A DNA stretch of 64,000 bases, taken from positions 1 to 64,000 of the forward strand of contig JAIXKS010000064.1 in NCBI GenBank assembly GCA_026928325.1. Direction: 5' to 3'. This document shows, piece after piece, positions 27,012 through 35,515 of this stretch (its first letter is position 1; the number at the start of each line of letters is the position of its first letter). Position numbers and translations under genes: made by a program. The notes under the pieces are model-generated. The model worked only from the letters and a program-made list of their open reading frames with translations. It made no database searches and was not told the DNA's origin. This stretch comes from Chitinophagales bacterium. GTDB lineage: Bacteria; Bacteroidota; Bacteroidia; Chitinophagales; Saprospiraceae.

Positions 27012-30000
27012 TTATGCATCAAAAGATTTATCTCTATTATTAACCTTCATGGTATAAGTAACAGATGGACGAACGTTGATTTCTTCCAATGCAATATAAT
27101 TCAATGGAGAACCTAATTTAGCATTAAGATCGCCATCCATATTATTTAAATCTCCAAATGTAATCGCATCCGCTGGACAAGCTGTTTGACATGCCGGTCT
27201 TACATCTCTATCTTTAAGGGTACGACCTTCAGTTTTAGCAGTCAACTTACCTTCTTGAATACGCTGAACACAGAAGCTACATTTTTCAATCACACCTCTA
27301 GATCTTACAGTGACATCCGGGTTCAATACCATTCTTGTCAAGTTATCCGCCATAAATGGTGTACTCTCTTCTTGTAATCTCGGCTGGTTGATTGGCCAAA
27401 GGTCTGCTTTCGTATAGTCAAGCCAGTTGAATCTTCTAACTTTAAACGGACAGTTGTTGGCACAATATCTCGTACCAATACATCTGTTATATGCCATCTG
27501 GTTAAGACCTTCTGCACTATGGTTCGTAGCATTTACTGGACAAACGTTTTCACAAGGTGCGTTGTCACAATGCTGACACATCATCGGCTGATAGATTGTA
27601 CTAGGATTTTCTACATCGCCATAATAATATCTATCAATTCTCAACCAAGTCATTTCATGGTGAATAGAAACTTCATGCTTACCAACAACAGGAACGTTAT
27701 TCTCAGCCATACAAGCTACTGTACAAGCACCACATCCAATACACGCATTCAAGTCCACGTGCATACCCCAGTGGTGACCTAAGGAATACAGATGATCAAA
27801 ACCTTTGTAAATCTGCTGTTCATTCAAATGTTGCGCTTCCTTTCTACGCTCTTGTAAGTGCTCGACATTTTCTTTCAATTCACTTACATTAGATGTATAA
27901 ATGACGGATCTATCTGTCAATGCGCCTTGGAATCCTTTTACTCCTGTAAAGTAATCAAAGGTAACCAATGCAGATTCGTCAGCATTCACTTCTGTGTTGG
28001 TTTCTTTATCTATACCTCTAACACCGATTGTGTGGTGATACTGCACACATGAAAAATCTTTCTCCTTGCCTACTTTTTCAGAGACACTCACATTTGTATT
28101 ATAGTAACCAACACCCGTGTTTCCTACGGTAAGGCTGTCATTCACATCGATACCAACATTAGAACCGGTATTTCCTGCTATCTGACGTCCATATCCTAGC
28201 GCCAATGATACGGTACCTGGCATTTGACCGAACTGCTGAATCACAGGAAGCGATACTTTCTTATCACCAATAGTCAATTCTACAATATCTCCATCTTTAA
28301 GGTTTTTAAAACCTACCATGGTTCTAACGCCGTCAAAATTAACGGGAACAGCCAGATAGTTACCCCATACTGTTCTAGTAATCGGGTCAGCCATTTCCAT
28401 CAACCATGGATTTCCTGCATATTGTCCATTACCCATGTGAACGGTCTCATAAAATGAAATTTCCAATTCAGAAGAAGAAGGCTTCGTGATGTCACTTCCT
28501 ATATCCGCCGAATTGAATGATGGAGCGCTTCCTCCTGATATACTAAATACGCCATCATGAACGGCATTATCCCAAAATCCTTGGAAAGAACCATACTCGC
28601 TTTGTGCTTTAAAGTTGGTGTTTTTCCAATTTTCCTTTAGGTAATCGTAGTAAGGTTGCTCACTATTTTCATTGACATTATCACTACCAGCCCATAATAA
28701 GAATGACAATTCTGCTTGTCGATTATCAAATAATGGTGCAATAGTTGGTTGAATTAAAGTCAATTGACCTTTTTTAGCTTCAACATCACCCCAAGACTCT
28801 AAATAGTGCGTCATAGGAGCCACGATATTACATAAATCAGTAGTATCATCATTACTGATGGCTAATGATATTTTATTTTTAACTTTTGCTAGGCCTTCTT
28901 TTAAAGCAGCACCATAAGGTGAGTCATAAACCGGATTAGCACCAAAGAATATCACACAATTTACAGCACCACCTTTAATATCATCTACCAAAGACTTCAA
29001 ATCGCTATGATTTCCTTGACGTTGGTAAGAAGGTGTGGACATATCTAAAGTATTACCATAATTTCCTAACGCTTGATTGATGGCATTAATCATCAATTGC
29101 TCATTGACGTTATCAGAGGCACTAATAACAATGGATTTGCCCGCAGCATTTTTCAACTCACTTGCTGCCTTTTTTAGAGAAGCCTTGGCACGATCATTTA
29201 AACCGGCTGTTGACATGCCACCACCTGTAATCTCATTATATAAATGAGCAATAGCTACACCTTGCTCCGATGGTCTTACCAAGATTCTATTATCGGCATT
29301 AGATCCGGTCAATGACATGTGGTTTTCTACTTGGATATGTCGCGACATGCTCGCTTTGGTGATATCATCAATTTTTCTACCTTTCACATAACCTTTTGTA
29401 TATTCAACTGGAGAAATCCATGTTCCAAGAAAATCTGCGTTGAAACTGACGATTACTTCTGCTTGATCAAAACGATAATTTGGAATCGCTCTAATGCCAA
29501 AATTTCTCTCATTGGCATCCAAAAGCGCAGAAGAAGATACAGGGTCATATGTCACTACCTTAGCTGAAGAAAATCTGTCTGTAAATTCAGACAAAGCCTT
29601 CTTGGTAGTCGGACTCATAATAGTATTGGTTACGACCCGAATCCCTGAAGCACTAATTAAAGCACTTTTTATTTTTTTATCGACATCTTCCCAAGAAGTA
29701 TCAATCCACGAAGCCCCATCTTTAAGTTTTGGCCCTGTAAATCTGTTGGTGTCATATAGACTTAATACAGAAGCTTGAGCTCTAGCCGATGTACCACCTT
29801 TTGTAATGGATGATAAATCGTTACCTTCTATTTTAATAGGTCTTCCTTCTCTGGTTTTGACTAGCACTGAACAATAGTCGCCACCATTAACGAAAGTTGA
29901 AGCATAGTAATTGGCTACTCCAGGTACTATTTCTTCAGGTTTGACAACATATGGAATTGCTTTTTTGACAGGAATATCACAACCTGCTGCTACTGTAGCC

Positions 30001-30179
30001 GCACCAAGTCCAAATCCTAAAAGTTTCAAAAAATCTCTTCGATTTCCGGATAGATTAACCGCTAATGCTGCATAGTCTATATCATCATCAGCAAATTCTT
30101 GGTTTAAGGTATCAAGAAATTCTTCATCATGATTCAGATCCATCTGACCTACCCAAATATTATCTTTATTATTGTCCAT
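27012..30179 (-). CDS. actB: Alternative complex III subunit ActB (iron-sulfur/molybdopterin-like)
   Basis: The 1,055-residue protein joins a molybdopterin-oxidoreductase-like domain (about 1-750; no molybdenum cofactor in known ActB proteins) to a ferredoxin-like domain (about 750-1055). It has a twin-arginine signal, NRRDFLKLLGFG, near residue 45 and an adjacent GC that may be lipidated. Four cysteine clusters are seen: CIGCGACTVACMAE, CQHCDNAPCENVCPV, CIGTRYCANNCPF and CSFCVQRI/CQTACPADA, expected to bind [4Fe-4S]/[3Fe-4S] centres. It is the electron-transfer subunit on the periplasmic face, linking ActC to the ActA hemes. Gap to actA is 41 bp. Confidence 0.95.
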   Translation of the reverse strand: MDNNKDNIWVGQMDLNHDEEFLDTLNQEFADDDIDYAALAVNLSGNRRDFLKLLGFGLGAATVAAGCDIPVKKAIPYVVKPEEIVPGVANYYASTFVNGGDYCSVLVKTREGRPIKIEGNDLSSITKGGTSARAQASVLSLYDTNRFTGPKLKDGASWIDTSWEDVDKKIKSALISASGIRVVTNTIMSPTTKKALSEFTDRFSSAKVVTYDPVSSSALLDANERNFGIRAIPNYRFDQAEVIVSFNADFLGTWISPVEYTKGYVKGRKIDDITKASMSRHIQVENHMSLTGSNADNRILVRPSEQGVAIAHLYNEITGGGMSTAGLNDRAKASLKKAASELKNAAGKSIVISASDNVNEQLMINAINQALGNYGNTLDMSTPSYQRQGNHSDLKSLVDDIKGGAVNCVIFFGANPVYDSPYGAALKEGLAKVKNKISLAISNDDTTDLCNIVAPMTHYLESWGDVEAKKGQLTLIQPTIAPLFDNRQAELSFLLWAGSDNVNENSEQPYYDYLKENWKNTNFKAQSEYGSFQGFWDNAVHDGVFSISGGSAPSFNSADIGSDITKPSSSELEISFYETVHMGNGQYAGNPWLMEMADPITRTVWGNYLAVPVNFDGVRTMVGFKNLKDGDIVELTIGDKKVSLPVIQQFGQMPGTVSLALGYGRQIAGNTGSNVGIDVNDSLTVGNTGVGYYNTNVSVSEKVGKEKDFSCVQYHHTIGVRGIDKETNTEVNADESALVTFDYFTGVKGFQGALTDRSVIYTSNVSELKENVEHLQERRKEAQHLNEQQIYKGFDHLYSLGHHWGMHVDLNACIGCGACTVACMAENNVPVVGKHEVSIHHEMTWLRIDRYYYGDVENPSTIYQPMMCQHCDNAPCENVCPVNATNHSAEGLNQMAYNRCIGTRYCANNCPFKVRRFNWLDYTKADLWPINQPRLQEESTPFMADNLTRMVLNPDVTVRSRGVIEKCSFCVQRIQEGKLTAKTEGRTLKDRDVRPACQTACPADAITFGDLNNMDGDLNAKLGSPLNYIALEEINVRPSVTYTMKVNNRDKSFDA

Positions 30180-30220
30180 TATATATTAAGATTAAAATCT
30201 TTTAATTAATAATTTGATGA

Positions 30221-31633
30221 TTAGTAGTGACATTTTTGACATTCTAATCCACCTATATCTGCTACTGTAACTTTATCCCTTTTACCTGAGGCGATTTCCT
30301 CATGATATCGGGTATAGTTCGCATAATATTCGTTATCTTTAAATTTAACTTCTGTCTGTCTGTGGCAATTTACACACCAGCCCATAGATAATGGTGACAT
30401 CTGCGTCATCACTTCCATTTTTTCAACTTGCCCATGGCAAGTCTGACACTCCAATTTTCCAACTGTAACGTGCTGAGAGTGATTGAAATAGACGTGATCA
30501 GGCAAAGCGTGAATTCTTACCCATTCGATCGGGCCTTGGATTTGCTTCTTTAGATCATTTGTAAGCGATTTTTTAATCCCTACCCACTGCTCGGCAACGA
30601 TTCTTTCACCGTCAGAATCTAAGTCTGCTAGTTCCTTTTCTTCCTTGTATTGATCGCCAATCCATTTGGTGAAAATAGCTCTAATTTCTTCTTCTGTTTT
30701 TGACTCGTAATCTTCTATATATTTTCCAGAGTTTGGATCAAATCCTATAGAAGCATATATTTTTGAAATTTCTGCTGTTCCGTATTTACTACCATTTTTA
30801 ATAGCTGCGTGGCAATTCATACACGTATTAGTACTAGGTATCACCGAATGCTTGGATCTTCTAGCACCATCGTGGCAAAATTGACAATCTATTTTATGGA
30901 GTCCTGCATGGGTCTCGTGAGAGAATTTGATCGGTTGTTCCGGTGCATATCCTTCTTGACGTCCTAATTCAGTAGATTTCTTAACTGTCGTATAAGCACC
31001 TAAAATGATTGCTGCAAATATCAAAAATGAAATAACACCCTTAGATGTCAATATTTGTTTAACCGACTTAGCTTCTACGGTTTTGCCTTCAGTAGCAGCC
31101 GCAATCACATTGAGGTTTGTAATTATTTTAGCTAAGACAACCACCAATACTGCTAATACTGCTACGATTAACAGATAAATCGGCATGTTGCTGCCTGAAG
31201 AGGCTGGTGCATTATCACCTGAAGCTGCAACTGCTGCTCCCGGCTTTGCACCATAAGTACCATCATATACGCCATTAACATAAACCATGATACTACCGAT
31301 TTGATCGTCGGTAAGATCTGGAAATGCCGTCATAATCGTAGGTTTATACTGATTCCAAACTTCTACTGCCCGTGGATGCCCTTTCTTTATCATATCCTGG
31401 GAGTTTCTAATCCATGCATACAACGCAACATCATCACCCCAAAGCGCCTCAGCACCTCCTAAAGCCGGCCCAGTAGCTCCACTTCTCATGTCCTTATTGT
31501 GACAAGAAGCACAATAATTTTTGAATAAATCTTTACCAGCATCAGCAGAAACTTGAGCCATCATCGTATTGGCTCCTAAAACTAAAAGTAGAATCGATAA
31601 TATATTGATCCTTAAATACTTGTAAATCACCAT
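30221..31633 (-). CDS. actA: Alternative complex III subunit ActA (multiheme cytochrome c)
   Basis: From the ATG at 31633 the product is about 470 residues. It starts with a signal peptide (ILSILLLVLGANTMMAQ). A class I-like cytochrome c domain with CASCH and a transmembrane helix (MPIYLLIVAVLAVLVVVLA) follow, then a second helix and a C-terminal multiheme part with CQFCH, CMNCH, CQTCH, CVNCH and CQKCH. This gives six CxxCH motifs in one chain, one more than the five usually quoted for ActA. The frame is open 70 codons further upstream, but that part is basic, lacks an export signal and covers a promoter, so I reject it. Product receives electrons from ActB and passes them on. Confidence 0.92.
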   Translation of the reverse strand: MVIYKYLRINILSILLLVLGANTMMAQVSADAGKDLFKNYCASCHNKDMRSGATGPALGGAEALWGDDVALYAWIRNSQDMIKKGHPRAVEVWNQYKPTIMTAFPDLTDDQIGSIMVYVNGVYDGTYGAKPGAAVAASGDNAPASSGSNMPIYLLIVAVLAVLVVVLAKIITNLNVIAAATEGKTVEAKSVKQILTSKGVISFLIFAAIILGAYTTVKKSTELGRQEGYAPEQPIKFSHETHAGLHKIDCQFCHDGARRSKHSVIPSTNTCMNCHAAIKNGSKYGTAEISKIYASIGFDPNSGKYIEDYESKTEEEIRAIFTKWIGDQYKEEKELADLDSDGERIVAEQWVGIKKSLTNDLKKQIQGPIEWVRIHALPDHVYFNHSQHVTVGKLECQTCHGQVEKMEVMTQMSPLSMGWCVNCHRQTEVKFKDNEYYANYTRYHEEIASGKRDKVTVADIGGLECQKCHY

Positions 31634-32235
31634 TGGTTTATCTTTATTAATTCCGAATACATTCGGCGATTTTGTAATAAAAATGTAAAATTTCAAAATT
31701 TCAAGACAAAAATATAACTCTGGTACATTTAATACAATTTTTAACATACGTTTCTTTTTATTTAGAATTATTCTAAATTGATTTTTAGCATCATTATAAG
31801 TTTTACTTAAAAACATCGTCAATCCACCACAATCATCACGCATTCGAAAAACAAGAAAAACAAAAAATCACAAGTATCGCATTCAATTAATTTACAATAT
31901 ATTACAATTATAAAACGATATCAGAATCTCCATTTCCATACGATCGATCAGACAATTTTGAGTTTTAAAACGATGAATATATTTCATTAATTTATAAAAT
32001 ATCTTTATATCCTTGTTTGTTATGAAACTCCATCAATCTTAAGATTTATCAATTTTACGTTAAAATCCCGTTAAAAAAAAAGTCCATTTTTGTCCGTTTT
32101 TTTCAGATTCTATTCCTTATCGATATGATCTCTATTCTATCATTTATTTTATATGATAAAAAGCATTTCAATTCAGTATTTTTATCACCATGCTATGTCA
32201 CTTTTTTATACTTTTGTCTTCACAAATTAGATTGA
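31634..32235. other. Divergent intergenic region, very AT-rich
   Basis: This 602 bp gap separates actA from the rightward DUF808 gene. It holds the act-cox promoter candidate and, at 32209-32216, a TACTTTTG -7-like box without a clear -33 partner in front of the DUF808 gene. No open frame or RNA was recognised, apart from the rejected N-terminal extension of actA. Confidence 0.5.
31707..31737 (-). promoter_or_regulatory. Promoter candidate for the act-cox operon
   Basis: On the minus strand, TTG at 31737-31735 and TATTTTTG at 31714-31707 are separated by 20 bp, a fair match to the Bacteroidota consensus. The start site would lie near 31700, giving a leader of about 67 nt before the actA ATG at 31633. 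This supports the start chosen for actA. Confidence 0.55.
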
Positions 32236-33108
32236 ATGGCATCAGGGATTTTTGCAGTATTAGACGACATCAGCATACTTATGGATGATATAGCTTCTAT
32301 GAGTAAAATAGCCACTAAAAAAACAGCGGGTATCTTGGGTGATGATTTGGCGGTCAATGCCGAAAAAGCGACTGGGTTTTTAGCATCGCGAGAATTACCT
32401 GTTTTATGGGCCATCACTAAAGGCTCCCTGATTAACAAGGTTATCATCTTGCCATTAATATTTATCTTGAGCTATTATGCGCCTTTATTGATCCAATACA
32501 TATTATTGGTAGGTGGGTTTTATCTGGCGTATGAAGGTGCGCATAAGGTTTACGAAGTGCTATTCAAAAGAGAGCAACCAACAAGCGAAAGTGGCCAAGC
32601 GCCTCGAGAAACCACAACCATCGATGAATCGGTTAAGATTAAGGATGCGATTAAGACTGATTTTATTCTATCTATCGAAATCATCATTATCGCTTTAAGC
32701 ACGGTATTGGGGAAAAATTTATTAACACAAATCGTAACCGTAAGTATCGTCGCTTTATTGGCGACTGTTGGCGTTTATGGTGTTGTAGCCTTAATCGTTA
32801 GAATGGATGACTTTGGTTTTTTCTTGATTAGAAAATCATCCAAACATAAATTTTTTGCTAACCTAGGTGCCTATCTCGTTAAATTATTGCCCATGGTCAT
32901 CAAGTCGCTTTCGGTTATCGGCACGATTGCACTACTTTTAGTATCCGGTGGCATCTTTCATCATAATCATATCTATATACCGCCATTCATACAACATCTT
33001 CCAACCATCATCGTCGAGTTTTTAAGTGGCTTGATGTACGGAAGCGTCGTCGTTTTTATCCTTGAAGGTGGCAAAGCCTTATTGAGCAAATCAAAACTGA
33101 GTCAATAA
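32236..33108 (+). CDS. DUF808 family inner membrane protein (YedI-like)
   Basis: The 290-residue protein begins with the strongly conserved DUF808 opening ASGIFAVLDDISILMDD, followed by MSKIATKKTAGILGDDL and NAEKATGFLASRELPV. Helices follow near residues 75-105, 145-200 and 215-290. DUF808 proteins such as E. coli YedI are inner membrane proteins without an established function. The gene is alone, with the only other nearby genes on the opposite strand. Confidence 0.9.
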   Translation: MASGIFAVLDDISILMDDIASMSKIATKKTAGILGDDLAVNAEKATGFLASRELPVLWAITKGSLINKVIILPLIFILSYYAPLLIQYILLVGGFYLAYEGAHKVYEVLFKREQPTSESGQAPRETTTIDESVKIKDAIKTDFILSIEIIIIALSTVLGKNLLTQIVTVSIVALLATVGVYGVVALIVRMDDFGFFLIRKSSKHKFFANLGAYLVKLLPMVIKSLSVIGTIALLLVSGGIFHHNHIYIPPFIQHLPTIIVEFLSGLMYGSVVVFILEGGKALLSKSKLSQ

Positions 33109-33377
33109 TCGGCTTTTATTGCTTTTTAAATTCATTGTCGAAAGCGCCAAAGACCTTGTAAATATAACGTCATTCAGGTTAATAATACAATACAAACCTC
33201 AATAAGTGTTAACAGCTTGCATCAATCTTACTATACCCCTTCTAGAGTTATAATTCATTTATAAATCTGTATTTTACCACATGAAGCTATATGATAATCC
33301 TGGTTTTGAAGTAATATCAAAAGCTAAATCGATAACAAGATTATCGTGATACTTGATATACAATTAAGTTTAAAGAA

Positions 33378-33626
33378 TTATTTATTGAACTTAAGATTCA
33401 AATAATTCAACACCAGCATAAAGCCGAGTGCAAGCAAGGACGCAAACAATAAAGAATCAGATGCACATTTACATGATTCTGGCGCAATGATGGACTCAAT
33501 CGACCAAATACTAATTACCAATAATGATAGATTAATAAATCTTTGCAATTCAGGATTAAACGATTTGATATATTTATTACCTAAAACAGACATAAAAAAG
33601 ATAAGTACTAATAATATATAACTCAT
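33378..33626 (-). CDS. Small hypothetical membrane protein
   Basis: The 82-residue protein has three hydrophobic segments (YILLVLIFFMSVLG, FINLSLLVISIWSIESII, LLFASLLALGFMLVLNYL) and a CKC pair between the second and third. I recognise no family. Its regular helix spacing and charged termini make it a plausible small membrane protein, but it could be a chance frame in AT-rich DNA. Confidence 0.45.
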   Translation of the reverse strand: MSYILLVLIFFMSVLGNKYIKSFNPELQRFINLSLLVISIWSIESIIAPESCKCASDSLLFASLLALGFMLVLNYLNLKFNK

Positions 33627-33790
33627 GACACAATGTTAATCTAAAAAACGAAAACCACCTACCATCCATTCTCTCATAGCTTTTTTTACTAATTCGAAGC
33701 CAAGTATCCAAATTAGAATTCCAACTAATTTGAGAACTATCGTAATAATCTTTAAAAACTGACTCCATTCCTGCTAAACAGTCAAAAGCT
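33577..33790 (-). pseudogene. Possible gene remnant beside repeat copy 3
   Basis: The leftward frame immediately downstream of repeat copy 3 reads QAFDCLAGMESVFKDYY, then DTWLRISKKSYERMDGRWF. It has a normal-looking amino acid mix, unlike the repeat itself. It has no credible start of its own: the frame runs into the repeat. It may be the tail of a gene cut by the element. It overlaps the start of the small membrane gene. The evidence is weak and the parent family is not recognised. Confidence 0.25.
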
Positions 33791-33939
33791 TGGGCTCTGT
33801 CTATATTATAATGGTAGTAATTTTTTTAAAGATCAAGGCAAAAAACGCAGACATAGTGGTAACTATGACGAGTATTTTTAACGATGAGATTTGAAAAAAG
33901 AACAACATTTTATTAAGATTTTTTTGTGGACAGAGCACT
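33791..33939. mobile_element. MITE-like repeat element, copy 3 (149 bp)
   Basis: Bounded by TGGGCTCTGTC (33791-33801) and GACAGAGCACT (33929-33939), it matches copies 1 and 2 from there inward but lacks about 13 bp near its left end. Its right end (GACAGAGC) is an exact complement of the left (GCTCTGTC). The hairpin CATAGT-GGTA-ACTATG is unchanged. The deletion and changed outer bases suggest an older copy. Confidence 0.72.
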
Positions 33940-34040
33940 AGATACATCAAAATTAAAACAAATAAGTTGAAATACAAATTAAAATTCAACTTTCTGTTTA
34001 AGAGCGGATATATTTTGAAACAACCAAATGAAATAATACA

Positions 34041-34075
34041 AAAACAGCCAGGTTTCATCTCTTGAAACCTAGCTG
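34041..34075 (-). terminator. Intrinsic terminator of the DUF937-OmpA gene
   Basis: Reading leftward, CAGCTAGGTTTC and GAAACCTGGCTG form a 12-bp stem with one mismatch and a 7-nt loop, followed by TTTTTG. It lies about 80 bp past the stop of the leftward gene at 34156. Confidence 0.72.
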
Positions 34076-34155
34076 CAATATTTGATATGTTGATGGTTCG
34101 TATATCCAGTTTTAACCGGGAAAACTTTCGTGGATATAACGCGATTTTATTTTGA

Positions 34156-35379
34156 TTATTTCTCTACAACTCGTACTGCGATTCTTCTGTTTTGCTGACG
34201 ACCTTCTTCGCTATTGTTGTCCGCAACAGGGTGTTGATCTCCATAACCTTCTGCAGAAAGTCTATCCTTGTCAACACCTAAGTTAACCAACTCATTCATT
34301 ACATTGAAAGCTCTGTCCGTACTCAATACTAGATTGCTTTTAGGATCACCGACATTGTCCGTATATCCACCAATTTTAAGTTTAACATTTGGGAAAGCTT
34401 TCAATATTTCTGCCATGTTTACCAATTGCTCTTGGCTTGCAGGTTGTAAAGTTGCTTTTCCTGTATCAAACAACAATCTGTCAAAGTTAAACCAAGTTGT
34501 TTTATCAACCACTTTAGTATTGTCATTTACAAATTGGATCAATTGGCTTTCAATACCTCCTTCTTGAGCACCTACCAATTCAAATCCTGAGTTAAGCTTA
34601 AAGCTAAACAAATTGCCAACGGCTTCTCCCATTTTATTAAGCGCATCTGACGTAGCATCAACTGTCGATTCTACACCTTCTGTAACGGCAGATACGGTAT
34701 CTTGGCTAGCATCGATAACCTTGTTACCACATCCTTTCGTACTCAACCAATACAATATTGCTGCGCCCAATAAAACAGGCAATAACCATTTCATCCAGCT
34801 ATTACCACTAGTTGCACTCAAATTAGTATCGATTTTGGGCATCTCAAAGTTTCCGAAATTCATTAAAGAACCTAGACCTACCGGTAATGCTGCATTCACA
34901 AAGTTCCTTTGACCCATCAATAAATCGGTAAGGCCTGACAATCCTTTTCCTTGAATTTGTTTTCCAATCAAACTCATCAAAAAAGGTGCTGCCATCTTCA
35001 ACAATGAAGAAGTTGAACCACTCTTTAAGCCAGTAAGTCCTGAAATCAAGTCAATAACACCCGAAGATTTTTTTCCTAAAATCATATCGATGATACCACC
35101 GCCTGAATTCAAAATGCCATTAACACTAGCTTGGCCGCCTCCGAATACCTTTGAAATATCGCTTAATGCGCCTAAGTCTAATTTACCAATGATATCCATA
35201 AGACTTTGTGCTCCCGTAGGTGTCGAAGATTTTTGGATAACAGAACCTAATAAAGTAGGCATGATACTGCCTATTGCAGAAGTAACCGCTGTTTCCGATT
35301 CTCCTAAGAAGGAACTAGCTTCCTTTGCCAATTGACCAGTAATCTGATCTTTTACTATGTCTAACAAATTAATTGCCAT
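34156..35379 (-). CDS. DUF937 domain protein with C-terminal OmpA domain
   Basis: The 407-residue protein starts with a DUF937/YidB-like domain (LLDIVKDQITGQLAKEASSF, AIGSIMPTLLGSVIQKS; about 1-180) rich in Gly, Ser and Leu. A single transmembrane helix (WMKWLLPVLLGAAILYWLS) lies near residues 195-215. A linker follows, then an OmpA-type peptidoglycan-binding domain (about 290-407: LLFDTGKATL, GGYTDNVGD, LSTDRAFNV, RQQNRRIAVRV). The helix would put the DUF937 part in the cytoplasm and the OmpA part in the periplasm. The OmpA domain is similar to the one fused to oxidase subunit II. Its specific function is unknown. Confidence 0.85.
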   Translation of the reverse strand: MAINLLDIVKDQITGQLAKEASSFLGESETAVTSAIGSIMPTLLGSVIQKSSTPTGAQSLMDIIGKLDLGALSDISKVFGGGQASVNGILNSGGGIIDMILGKKSSGVIDLISGLTGLKSGSTSSLLKMAAPFLMSLIGKQIQGKGLSGLTDLLMGQRNFVNAALPVGLGSLMNFGNFEMPKIDTNLSATSGNSWMKWLLPVLLGAAILYWLSTKGCGNKVIDASQDTVSAVTEGVESTVDATSDALNKMGEAVGNLFSFKLNSGFELVGAQEGGIESQLIQFVNDNTKVVDKTTWFNFDRLLFDTGKATLQPASQEQLVNMAEILKAFPNVKLKIGGYTDNVGDPKSNLVLSTDRAFNVMNELVNLGVDKDRLSAEGYGDQHPVADNNSEEGRQQNRRIAVRVVEK

Positions 35380-35515
35380 TTTCTAATAAATGTTTTGAGG
35401 TGAAAAAATATAAACAACCCTATGACCATTTTAAAAAAGGCAAGTCACTATTATTTTTTTTGTGAAACCTTAATTTTTCCAAACAAGATGTTAACAATCA
35501 AAATAATATACATAA

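Noticed and set aside
31634..31843. A 70-codon N-terminal extension of ActA
   Set aside because: It would place a basic, non-secretory stretch before a clear signal peptide and covers a promoter candidate.
33801..34058. A leftward 85-codon frame with the same conserved peptide
   Set aside because: It is also produced by the repeat element (copy 3) and has no start or signal of its own.
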